Below are positions 53,201-62,385 of a stretch of 64,000 nt of DNA, piece after piece. Made by a program: the position numbers and the translations under genes. The notes beneath the pieces were generated by a model. The model ran no database searches, was not told the origin of the DNA, and worked only from the letters and a program-made list of their open reading frames with translations. The first letter of the stretch is position 1. The number at the start of each line of letters is the position of its first letter. The stretch comes from Hygrocybe punicea (lineage: Eukaryota > Basidiomycota > Agaricomycetes > Agaricales > Hygrophoraceae): positions 4,774,001-4,838,000 of the forward strand of contig OY744463.1 of assembly GCA_963556145.1 (NCBI GenBank), written 5' to 3'.

Positions 53201-53961
53201 AATATCTCCGCGTTTATTGCAATTATCAGCAAGATAATTGGTCGTCCCTCCTTCCTCTTGCGGAATTTGCTTACAACAACGCTCCAAACACCACTACCGG
53301 AGTTTCTCCTTTCTTTGCCAATAAAGGTTACCACCCTAACCTTTCCGTTCACCCGGAGCGCGACCTCTCCTCCGCCCACGCACGAAAATTCGCTGTGGAC
53401 CTCGATGAGTTACATCAACAACTTCGACAAACCATCTCTGAGGCACAACAACGTTATCAACACTACGCGGACTTGAAGCGCGCTCCGCCTCCGAACTTCA
53501 AGGTTTCGGATTCCGTCTATGTCAAAGCTGAGCATTTCCGGACTACTAGACCCTCCAAGAAACTTTCTGAGAAGAACTTGGGGCCTTTTGAAGTTATTGC
53601 TAAGGCCGGTACTCACTCATATACCCTCCGTCTTCCGGAGGCTCTCCGCTCTGTTCACCCGGTCTATCATGTCTCTCAGCTCAAACCGGCGACTCCGAAT
53701 ACCATTCCTAACTGTGTCCAACCTCTGCCTCCTCCGATCGTTGTCGACGGAGAACCGGAGTTTGAGATCTCCGAAATACTCGATTCCAAGATCGACAACC
53801 GCCGTCGTGCTTGCAAGCTACTGTACCTTGTACGTTGGGAGGGCTACGAAGGCACTGATGAAGAAACTTCTTGGATCTTGGCCTCCGAACTTGGACATGC
53901 TACTGAGCTCGTTTCGGACTTTCACTCCGCTTATCCTTCGAAACCGGGCCCGTCCTATTAA
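50212..53961 (+). CDS. Pol polyprotein of the gypsy element, interrupted by one TGA
   Basis: Open in one frame from 50212, with the first ATG at 50347, except for the TGA at 52654. Order: aspartic protease (VDCGSTHCFID, 50390); reverse transcriptase with LRLCVDFRGLN (51235) and catalytic VYLDDILIYS (51537); RNase H with VETDASDYAVAS (51976) and the downstream YDTHDKELLAI. After the TGA come integrase with the HHCC finger (HDHPTAGHFGQNKT, CKSCTTC), catalytic region MDFIEQLPDSEG and TSDRGTEFVS, a GPF-type C-terminal module (NLGPFEVIAKAG), and a chromodomain, LLYLVRWEGYEGTDEETSW. Related elements read through at the TGA position; the base change fits CGA to TGA. Confidence 0.94.
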
Positions 53962-53992
53962 TTCTGTCTATTTACGATTTTCGCAGACTGTT

Positions 53993-54826
53993 TCAAGGTT
54001 TTCCTCCTTTCCCCAAAAAATCCCCCTCTTCCCACTCCGTTTCCGTCTCCTCCGGCGCGATGTCCTCGGACTCCGGAGTGTACTTCCGGAGCTCGTATGA
54101 ATTATCTCTGAGGAACTCTAAGTTCCTCAGATGGTCGGCCCATTGAGCCGCATGTTCGCGGAGATCCTCCACGGTGTCCCATACCCCCTCGCATGCCTCC
54201 GCGACCCGTCCCAACATCGCCGTGTTTTCTTCTGTCGCCCGGAGCAGCTTGTGAAGAAGCTGCTCCGTCCTCGTCAGCGGTTTCTTTACCGCGGGCTCCA
54301 CTCCGCGGTACTCCGATCTGGATTCCTCCTTTTCCTCCTTTTTCTTTTTCTTCTTCACTCCACCCTCTTCACCATCTACCTCGCATCGCGCTTTTCTCTT
54401 CTTGCATGCATCGCAACTCCGCGCCTTTCCGGACGCGGGCCACACGCAGTTTTCCCGGCGTTCCGCGCACGCCTTGCATTGTACGGCCCTGCTTCTGTAG
54501 TCAACTCCGGTCTTTCATTTATGTGCCTTTGCTTACCCGTCTCTTTTTCTCTTCCCCTTCTCCGCACTTGAGGGCCCCTCCTCCGCCGCCTCCACTTTCT
54601 TTTTCTCCTCCTCCGCCGCCGTTTTCTTCTTCATTTCCTCCTCCACCCTTTTCATCGCCTCCGCCTGGATCTTCTGTCTCCTCTCCTCTTCCGCCTTCTT
54701 CCTCTCGTCCTCCGCTTTTCTCCGTTCTTCTGCCTCCTCTTTCGCCCTCATTTCGGCGAATTCGCGCTCCATCTCCTTGATGCGCGCGGCTATCTCTTGC
54801 GAGGACGATAATTGCGAGGACGACAT
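53993..54826 (-). CDS. Antisense accessory gene: coiled-coil Zn2Cys6 protein inside the gypsy element
   Basis: Two exons on the strand opposite gag-pol: 54826-54537 and 54494-53993, with a 43-bp intron (donor GTAAGC, acceptor CTACAG), giving 263 residues. Exon 1 starts MSSSQLSSSQEIAARIKEME and is a charged coiled coil. The splice junction assembles a complete Zn2Cys6 cluster, CKACAERRENC-x10-CDACKKRKARC, found only when the intron is removed. A lysine run, a second helical region and an acidic tail follow. A TATAAAA box lies about 31 bp before the ATG (54857-54863, minus strand). It is probably a DNA-binding, possibly regulatory protein. Opposite-strand long frames here are shadows. Confidence 0.75.
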
Positions 54827-54886
54827 TTTTTGGGTTGTCTCCTGGCCAGGAGTTTGTTTTATACCGCGTCTCAAGGGTTCGACGCT

Positions 54887-54896
54887 AAGGGGGAGA
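54887..54896 (+). other. Polypurine tract
   Basis: AAGGGGGAGA, 3 bp before the 3' LTR start at 54900; the expected plus-strand primer of the gypsy element. Confidence 0.75.
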
Positions 54897-54899
54897 TAC

Positions 54900-55454
54900 T
54901 GTCATATCCCATGCAGCTCCGCCGGATTCCGACGAACTCTGCTCCGGACTTTTCCGCCGACTTATCTTATCTTATCTTATCTTATCTTCTCGCGTACGTT
55001 ATTGTTCTTCTCTTGTTAATTACTATTCTTCCCCATCTCCGTTTACTCCGACCTCCTTTTCTCTTCCTCCCCTTTGTTTACTTGTCACCGTACATAGCAA
55101 CCTTTATCCCTTTTATTTTCTTCCGAACTCCGGTCCTCTTTCCGGAGTTCATATTGTCTTCACGTCTCCAAGGACATGACAATTAGTCTACCAAGTATAT
55201 AAACTAGAACTACAATGTCCTGTAACTCCGTTCAGAAAATTAACTTGAGTTCCTTATTTCTTACCCACTCTCAAACTTAAGGCTTTCCCTTAAGCTCATT
55301 AGTTATCTTAGTACTTAGTCCGGAACTCCGGACTAACTCCGCTCCGTCCACGTCTTCTCAATACGACTTAAGGAAGTAGTGAACCTACTTCAAGAGTTGA
55401 CGTCTCCGCTCCTCCGAAGAACTCCGATCCTTCCGGAGTTGCACGCCTCTAACA
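54900..55454 (+). repeat. 3' LTR of the gypsy element
   Basis: 555 bp, no difference from the 5' LTR seen. Followed by the target duplication TCTTC and then the rest of the L1 LTR. Confidence 0.96.
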
Positions 55455-56217
55455 TCTTCGTACTCCACTCCCTTCACTTCCCCTCTGATCCGGAACCCCG
55501 GATTCGGGTTGGATTGACTAGACTATAGACACTAAACTCCTCTGATCACTTCTTAGCTGATCACCACTTTCGTAGATTCCCATTTTGGATCTACAACCAA
55601 ACTCGCCGTCACACCGGTAAGGGGAAAGAGATGGCAGGTGGTATGAGGAAACCACTCTTGTGTACCACTAAAATGATCCGGACAAGGCCTGTTTGGGCAT
55701 TGATGAGTAAGCGGCAGGTCGAAGAGGTGGAGTCAGAATCAGACAATGAGGAGGAGGAGACAGATGCAGAGCAGCCAACGAAAAGGCTGAGGGTGGATTC
55801 TGGAACCAACCCATTCAACAGGGCAATAGAGAGTTTCGGGAGCATTTCCACGTGACTTGCGGTGCTGACAGAAGAGTTGGGGACCCTGGGTGCTGAAGTA
55901 AATAAGCATCTAATCTGGTTTGGCCAGCGGTTCAATAGGCTTCGCGTGGATCACGAGCAGGTATCGGCGATGCTGGTGTTGATGAAATGTGATTTCAAGA
56001 CCGGCTGCCTCTAAAATATTAAAAAAATGTGTCCATGTAAATAAAATAAAAATATATTGTGTACATATCAAAAGACATTTCAGCTTGTTCACCCAGCTAA
56101 GGAAAGCCGATGGCTCCTGAAGACATGGGACTGTTCGCATCATTTGTCATATCATTAGAAAACTAAGAGGAACTAAATAAAATAGAGGTATAAAATGGAC
56201 AGAAATAAAGGAAATGC

Positions 56218-56739
56218 CTAATCATTGTTGGGTGAGGAGTCTATGGAGGGCGGGTATGTCGGATCATCAAGATCGCTTGAGTCAGTATCATCAGCATCGG
56301 GGTATTGTAAGAAATTGTCCAACGGTATCAATATTTTTGAGTGGGCATGGTCGGGTACGACTCGGAAAGCGGCAAATCGGGATCTAGAAACTGCACCGTC
56401 AAGTTTGGCTAGTATGTAGGATCCACTGTGAGTTTTCCTGATGACAATCATGGGCCTGAAGTATCGCGGCTTTGCTTTTCGATCGAGAGACATTTCGATA
56501 TGTGAGTTTCGGATGAGGACGAGGTCACTGGGTTCAAAATCAAAGGTTTTGATTGTGTTCACGTATTTCTCTTTGAATTGTTGGGCGGATGCAAGCCGAG
56601 ACTTGGTGAGTTTTTCTTTGACTTGATCGAGGTTGGCCTCTCATTTATGAAGTTGGCAGGTGCAGATGACTATGAGGTCGGTCGTTGACATCGCATCTTG
56701 TGTAGGAGCCATGTATGTAGCTTCAGCAAAATCAAACGG
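56218..56739 (-). pseudogene. Integrase C-terminal part of the old gypsy element
   Basis: In frame after the L2 junction: FDFAEATYMAPTQDAMSTTD, one stop near 56645, then VNTIKTFDFEPSDLVLIRNS and KPRYFRPMIVIRKT, the SH3-like integrase end. The acidic tail ends SPNND at 56218. Confidence 0.82.
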
Positions 56740-58386
56740 TGTAGATGCAGGTTCGGTGTAGATGGTCCTCAACCCTCTGAGGCCGTAAACTCATTATCTC
56801 ACGAATCCACTTGAACCTGACGCCCCTAGCAATCCACACTCGAACCCGACATAACCTGATGCATACCGACTAGCATGACCGCTCGCATACAGGGTCGGTC
56901 CATCTCCTAAACTCACGGAATCCCAATTATTGCAGACGGATCTCATCAGACTTGATTCCCGACTTTGGACTTGCCTTATATACACATCCCCTTGTCCTTT
57001 CGGAGATATGTATGAATCTTTAGATCTTTTTCTTGGATATTTACTTTCCCCTCCATTTTCCTGTCATTGTCGCATCGCAACCCACTTCTCATTTCTCCAT
57101 TTCCATTCCCCTTTGTTCTCTCTCATCGGCCGAGGACTCTTGTCCAAATCTAGATAGAGATTTTTGTAGTACAAAAATGGTGCCAAAGCACCGTGTCATA
57201 ATAAGAGACCAGTTCCCCCGTTTCCCCTCACTCAGACTCAGTCTCTCAGTAAAATCCATTGCTCATATAACTCATCAGTTTCCTCGACACTCTCCCTGTC
57301 ATTCTACCATCCTTATTCCTACATCCCTTGTCACCTGACACCTGACCCGCCATACCCGACATTGTCAGCTTCGACCTGTCTTATTAGTTATCAGTAGTTT
57401 TACTTGGCAGCTTTCTACTCTTAGTTTCTTATCATTTCACTGAAGCTTGCTAAACTATTCCCTGTCACTTCTATGCTGACACCCCCCAGGTTAGGATCAT
57501 TATTCCGCAGCCACCCTGACCTTGCCATTACATCGGGGTGGCTTCGGAAGATAGATCCTAACCTAGGGGTGTCAGCGTGAAAGTGATGTTGATCAGTGTC
57601 AGAAATGATAGTAAAAGTGAAAATGGAAGTAAAATATAAAGCCGCTGTGTAAAACTGGACAAATAATAACAAACCCGATGATGAATGGACTGAAAACAGA
57701 TAAAAAATAATGAACCCAACGATGCCGATGATGTCAGGTACGGCGGGTCAGGTCGGGTCGGGTCAGAAACGATGAACGAATAATGGAACAATGATAAAAA
57801 CGATGAAGTGAACTATAAAAATCTAAGGGTCTATGAAGATGAGCATTTGAAGGGATTAAGAGATGATTCTGACTATAAGGAAACAGGGACTAAGGGTATC
57901 TCTTTTTGTATGGTCATCGGGGACCATTTTTATAGTACATGTATGGGTAGTCTACTTTAGGTCATGTCTATTTCGGCCAATGGTAAACTACAAAGGAAAG
58001 TTGGAAAGGGGATCTGAAGAGGGGGGTTGCAATGCGACAGTAACAGGAAAATGGAGGGGAAAGCAAATATCCAAGAAAAAGATCTAAAAAGTCCTACATA
58101 TCTCCATAAGGATGAGGGGATGTGTATATTGGAGAAGTCTGAAGTCAGGAATCGAGTCTGATGAGATCTGTCTCCTATAATTGGAACTCCAGGGCTTATG
58201 AGGCTGCTGGATTTGGTCTGAAAGGGGCCGTGACAAAGCGGCATACGTCGGGTCACATCGGGTCATGTCACATCATGTCACATCAGGTTATGTCGGGTTG
58301 GAATGTGAGTTGTTTGGAGGCATCGGGTTTGTCTGGATTCATGATATATCAACGATATGGACTCAGAGGGACATTGACCCTCTACA
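56740..58386 (-). mobile_element. L2 LTR (minus) inserted in the old gypsy integrase
   Basis: Starts TGTAGATGCAGG at 56740 and ends CCTCTACA at 58386 (+ strand). A second L2 in plus orientation is nested inside it. Flanks ACGG (56736-56739) and ATGG (58387-58390). Removing insert plus one flank rejoins integrase as GVEPLYPFDFAEATY, exactly the family sequence order. Confidence 0.87.
56757..57532 (+). mobile_element. Solo L2 LTR nested inside the minus L2
   Basis: 776 bp, TGTAGATGG to CATTACA, flanked by a perfect 4-bp duplication TCGG (56753-56756, 57533-57536). Carries GTAGTACAAAAATGG where the 46696 copy has GTAGTATAAAAAC. Confidence 0.9.
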
Positions 58387-59782
58387 ATGGATAAAGTGGC
58401 TCTACTCCATGTGCGATGTAATAGGATGAGTACCTGAGGTTTTTGTGTGTGGTGACCCGTTTGGCCCAAAATACGGATTGAGTTACCATATGCCATTTCT
58501 TTTCATCCCTGTCACAACTTTTCATAATGGCCTCCCAGACATCTAGGTGACGACGCTTGATGGGTCTGTTCACTTGTGAGTTATAAGGCAAAATGTGGAT
58601 GTGCTGGATACCATAGCGGGATGCGAGGTAGTCAAGTGCTTCCACAAAGGGTTTGCCATTGTCGGTAACGATTTCTTCGAGGGCGCCCCAATGGCATAAG
58701 ATATCCTCAAACAGGAACGTGCCGATGGTCGAACCGGTCTTGCGGCATAGCATTCAAAACTTGGGGTAAGTGGATAGGGAGCAACGGGCTTGGACAATGT
58801 AGCAATAGCTGCCAGATTGGGGCATAAACATCATGTCAACATATGCTTTGTGGAAGAGCAAGGCCAGTGTAGCAACTTGATAACGCATTTGCCATACTTG
58901 GCACTGATGGCAAGACTGGATGTACCATTTAATGTTGTGGTCGAGGTGCAGCCACCAGAAACGGTTGAGTAGCCAGGCACAGATGGAGAATATGCCTTTA
59001 TGGCTGAGGGAGTGATGAGCATCTTTGAGCAATTGAAGCCAGTGGTTGGGTGGTATGACAAGCTTGTGTTTCCCATGACGGTCTTTACGCCAAAGCTTGT
59101 TATCAGTGACAAAGAACTCAAGGGAGTAATATAGGAAGAGACAGTTTTTGTCATCCGTGAGGTTCGCGGGTCGGGTTAAATCTCGTAACCAGGTCTTGAC
59201 AAGGGTAAGACAAGCATTGGCCACATGCGCTTTATCAGATCGCGGTATGTCAGAAACAGTTTCCTGGTTTGTATAGACAAGGATGGCTGGTAACTCTTGG
59301 AGCCGGTCTGTGGTGGTATGGCAACAGCCACAAACAGCAATTGGCTTAGATGGAATGGGGATGGGTTGGTAGTTAACGACTTCCATAAAGAAACTGTAGG
59401 AGTGGTCAAGCCAATTGTCGGAGTCGTCAATTTCCTCAGGGTCTTCTGCAGCGCGGGGGCATCTGGAGAGTCCATCAGGTGCACCATGTGCGGAAGTGGG
59501 TACATGAATGAGTCTAAAATTGAATAGGAGGATGCCAGCTATCCATCGGTTGATTGTCGCATTGGGTTGGATGTTGGGATTGTTGAGCATCCCTTTTATA
59601 TACTTTGCACCGACTTCAATGGTGAGGTTGCGGACACCAATAATAAAGATCCGGTAGGCACGGAGGGCTCTGAAGAGGCCGTAGAGCTCGAGCTTAGACT
59701 GGGAGTATTGGGCTTCACGTTCATTCCATGATATTGAGCCAAAGCGATTCGGGTAACATTTTCCATTGGTGTGGATTTGCAT
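58387..59782 (-). pseudogene. RNase H and integrase of the old gypsy element
   Basis: The segment 59782-58754 keeps 342 open codons with RNase H features (QYSQSKLELYGLFRALRAYR) and the integrase zinc finger (HHSLSHKGIFSICAWL, CHQCQVWQ). The next frame, 58753-58382, has the integrase core (EDILCHWGALEEIVTDNGKP, with D...DNG) and IKRRHLDVWEA. A frameshift separates the two at about 58753, and the catalytic core is incomplete. Confidence 0.85.
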
Positions 59783-60339
59783 GAGAACGAAACCAACTCC
59801 GAGGACAGAGGAATCAATGGCAAGTATGACCTCCCATTCACACGTGTAATTGATAGCACGCAGTGCTGGCGATGTAATGACAGCATTCTTGAGGTAGTCT
59901 ACAGCAGTCTCTTCTTCTTCGCCAAATTCGAAGGGTATTCCTTTGTGGGTAAGACAGATGAGGGGTCAGGAGTGGAGTGAGAAGTCCTTGATAAAGATGT
60001 GCAAGATGCTGCAGATACTGAGAAAGGCATGAACTTCGGTGAGGTTGGTTGGCATCGGCCAATCGCAAATCTTCTGCACTTTGGACTCGTCAGCTACTTG
60101 TCCTTCATATGTGCATCGGTGGCCAACAATGATGACCGAGGGTTGACAGAGTTCGAGTTTCTTGCCATTGAAGGTACTGCCAACATAGCAGAAATGCTGG
60201 ATGATGCAGTTGACACCCTGGAAGTGTTCCCAGATGAAACATCGGATTTCCGGGTTCTCGGGTATGGTCTCATAGGTACTGTTGGGTTATTCATAGTGGG
60301 TTGGAGGCCCTTTGATGGGAATATCATCCATGTACGGAA
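59783..60339 (-). pseudogene. Reverse transcriptase palm to RNase H linker, old gypsy element
   Basis: Downstream of T3: PYMDDIPIKGPPTHYE then a stop, LELCQPSVIIVGHRCTYEG, and CDWPMPTNLTEVHAFLSICS, the standard order after the catalytic motif. Several frame breaks. Confidence 0.8.
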
Positions 60340-60643
60340 TAAGGCATGTCACGACTCTGGGTAACCCGCGGGTCACAATGGGTTTACCTGTGGGAAAACT
60401 TGTGGGTATCTTACTCATGAGTACCATTTACCCATTGTCTGAAATATTCACAGATCTGGGTGTCACGTATTATCTCTCAGGTACCTGTGTGAGTACTTGT
60501 GGGTCACAGCCAAAACTCATTCTCTGTAGATACTCAAATGTTTAATTTTTGTGTGTATGAAATCGTGGGAACTTAGATCATGTGATCTTAAACAACAACA
60601 CGAAACGTCGACTCAACAATAACAGCAACACTCACAAGACAAA

Positions 60644-61185
60644 ATGGTAAGCTTTCACAGAAGCTTCACTTTACTGACATTTTATTACACAGAGAATCAT
60701 GATGAGGACAGCCGGCAACAGCAGCGGCAGCGGCAGCACCACCAATGCCCACACCAATGCCTGCCAACCCCCATGCCAACACCATGCCCACACCAACACC
60801 ACACTCATGACGGGAACCAGGGATGGTAGCAACACAAGGACACAGCGGGGAGTGGTGCGTCCACCCCTGCTACTAAGATAAGTTTTCATTGTCATCTATT
60901 TTATTTATCTATACTTACCCCCCACAGTTCCATGATGCCCACGAGTGTGGATGTGGCAGCAGCCCATGGCAACCACAGCAGCTGTGGCAGCAACAACCAC
61001 TGCAGCAGCAGCAGCAACGACAGCAGCAGCGGGAACAGCAGCAGGAATGGCAGCAGCAGGAATGGCAACAGTGGGAACAGCAGCAGTGGGAACAGCAACA
61101 GCAGGAACAGCAGCAGTGGGAATGGCAACAGCGGGAACGGCAACAGCAGGAACGGCAGCAGTGGGAATGGCAGCAGCAGCAATAG
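60644..61185 (+). other. Spliced low-complexity reading frame carried by T3
   Basis: ATG at 60644 directly precedes a GTAAGC donor; the acceptor at 60692 leads to RIMMRTAGNSSGSGSTTNAH and a stop at 60881. A further open frame, 60889-61185, is Gln-rich (WQQQEWQQWEQQQWEQQQ) and coded by the CAG tract. Joining them would need a non-canonical donor. Coding function is uncertain. Confidence 0.4.
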
Positions 61186-61270
61186 TGGCAGCAACAATGG
61201 CAGCAACAACCAGCAGCAACACAGCAGCAACAGCACTGGCAGCAATGCAACAGCAACAGCTGCAGTGGTG
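60957..61270. repeat. Triplet-rich tract (CAG)n
   Basis: Imperfect CAGCAGCAG with GGAA interruptions. All six frames avoid stops over much of it, giving Gln-, Ser/Asn/Gly- or Ala/Thr-rich peptides. The counterpart in T2 is reversed. Confidence 0.85.
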
Positions 61271-61579
61271 GCACGGTGCTGCTGAAAGGTCCCCCCTCCT
61301 CCCCACTCCTCCCAACTCCTCGCAACCCCAGGCCCACGTCAGTTGATGTGGCACTGTGGCTTGCAAGGAAATTTGAGGGTGGAGGAGGATGGTTCATGGT
61401 CCAAAGCGTGTCGAGCCCCAGGTCACCTGCAAGTACCCATGGATCCGCGGGTAGCCAACCCGTGGATCCAAGTCCAGTGGATTGAAAAACCCACATGGAT
61501 CTGGGTATGTAAATTTTGATGAAAAAAACTTGCGAGTTCGGATCTGGATCACCCACGAGTGCACTCGTGACATGCCTTA

Positions 61580-62206
61580 GTACAGAATGGCAAGGTGTGG
61601 GATCTCGTCATGGAGGATGTATGTGGAGTCACCATGTAAGATCTGAGGGGAATTAGTGTACCCCATAGCGATCCACGTAAGTCAAAGCATTCCGAGTGGG
61701 GATTGAAATGTCATATAGTCTTGAGAGGAGGGATGGACGAGGCATTGGTTGAAAGAGACAAAGAGGTCAAAAGAGGCATAGCAAGAGTGGCCTCTGAAGG
61801 CTTCAGCCAGGTGTTCGGTCATGGGCGGTACGATGGGATCACAGATTGTGATGGTGTTAAGGGGCTGTAGATTGTGAACAATATGAAGGGACTTCCCATC
61901 CTTTTTCAAGACCCAAAACCAGTGGGAGCAGTATGACAAGTTCGAGGGTTCATAGGTACTGGTGTTAATTTTGTCTTTGATGATACTGATGAGTTCGTTG
62001 AGGATGCCGGGTGGGATATTCAAATGGCCGCGGACCAGAGCTGGAATCAATGAGCATGTCCAGGCTATGCGGAAGATGGCAACAGAAATGCAGAGGGAAA
62101 TCTCGGTCATCACAGATGGCCTATCTGAATACATCGTGGAGGTCCACATGAAGCTAACCCGTTGGACAAAGGAGCTAAACTGACTCCGCACAAACCAGGC
62201 CGACAT
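61580..62206 (-). pseudogene. Reverse transcriptase N-terminal part, old gypsy element
   Basis: Contains YEPSNLSYCSHWFWVLKKDG, LHIVHNLQPLNTITICDP and CYASFDLFVSFNQC, matching the conserved template-grip and first catalytic-Asp region; D is present in SFDLFV. The frame is broken toward T3. Confidence 0.82.
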
Positions 62207-62385
62207 CCTTGGTCAACTTGACCTAATTGACACAAAACTTGATGAAGGGAGAAGGGAATAAGAAAGGAATGGATGGAAAGGGAAACCGAATGCGGTACAA
62301 TGTACATGAAGAAAAATAGAGTACATAATAAAATCTATAGATGGAAAGGGTGAAACAGAAAGCTAAGTGAAATGGAATCTGGTGG

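Larger units (their letters stand above)
48469..55454 (+). mobile_element. Full-length Ty3/gypsy chromovirus
   Basis: 6,986 bp. LTRs at 48469-49023 and 54900-55454 are both 555 bp, start TGTCATATCC, end CTCTAACA, and show no difference on line-by-line reading. The target duplication TCTTC flanks it exactly (48464-48468 and 55455-55459). Internal order: self-priming site, gag, pol with protease, reverse transcriptase, RNase H, integrase and chromodomain, then an antisense gene, polypurine tract and 3' LTR. Identical LTRs indicate a very recent insertion. Defect: one in-frame TGA in pol at 52654-52656. Confidence 0.97.
48005..55595 (+). mobile_element. Solo LTR of family L1, split by the gypsy element
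   Basis: Pieces 48005-48468 and 55460-55595 make one LTR of 600 bp. The left piece starts TGTAGAGGCTCC and the right piece ends GGATCTACA. Internal order matches 38267-38850 (GATTCCGCT repeats, TATAAAAG near 48335, GATTCGGGTTGGATTGACTAG near 55502). Flanks ACCAG (48000-48004) and ACCAA (55596-55600) are a near-perfect 5-bp duplication. Confidence 0.85.
46219..56013 (+). pseudogene. Coiled-coil Zn2Cys6 protein gene, disrupted by nested insertions
   Basis: Surviving pieces are 46219-46695, 47478-48004 and 55596-56013. The first encodes MSKTYDAFLTFVKSIEPE to ARQWISGHKQAM, then across an intron (46399-46471) VELRAAGIRPVMPP and an acidic coiled coil. The second continues the coil (AADERRERLRMEKEMQQW). 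After an intron (47790-47840) it has a Zn2Cys6 pattern, CTNCIKAQETC then C-x2-CRKLKKRC, whose second half contains an in-frame TGA (47928-47930). The third gives VEEVESESDNEEEE, a basic stretch, and a C-terminal coil ending FKTGCL. A one-base frameshift lies near 46580, and another stop is near 55852. Not functional as it stands. The family looks mushroom-specific; that is inference. Confidence 0.65.
60340..61579. mobile_element. T3: hAT-like element inserted in the reverse transcriptase
   Basis: 1,240 bp with ends TAAGGCATGTCACGA and TCGTGACATGCCTTA, a perfect 15-bp inverted repeat. Flanks GTACGGAA (60332-60339) and GTACAGAA (61580-61587) match in 7 of 8 bases. Removing element plus one flank restores reverse transcriptase as HLAIPYMDDIPIKGP. 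Inside are an ATG with a GTAAGC donor (60644), an intron with CTGACATTTT ending at 60692, a short frame to 60881, and a CAG tract. No transposase. Confidence 0.85.

Noticed and set aside
54193..54780. 195-codon plus-strand frame in the gypsy 3' region
   Set aside because: Pro/Ser/Leu repeats complementary to the Lys/Glu coiled coil of the antisense gene; a shadow.
60341..61578. TA dinucleotide flanks of T3, suggesting a Tc1/mariner insertion
   Set aside because: The 8-bp duplication GTAC(G/A)GAA outside TAAGG...CCTTA fits better and its removal gives the expected reverse-transcriptase sequence before PYMDD; the TA version gives a poorer peptide.
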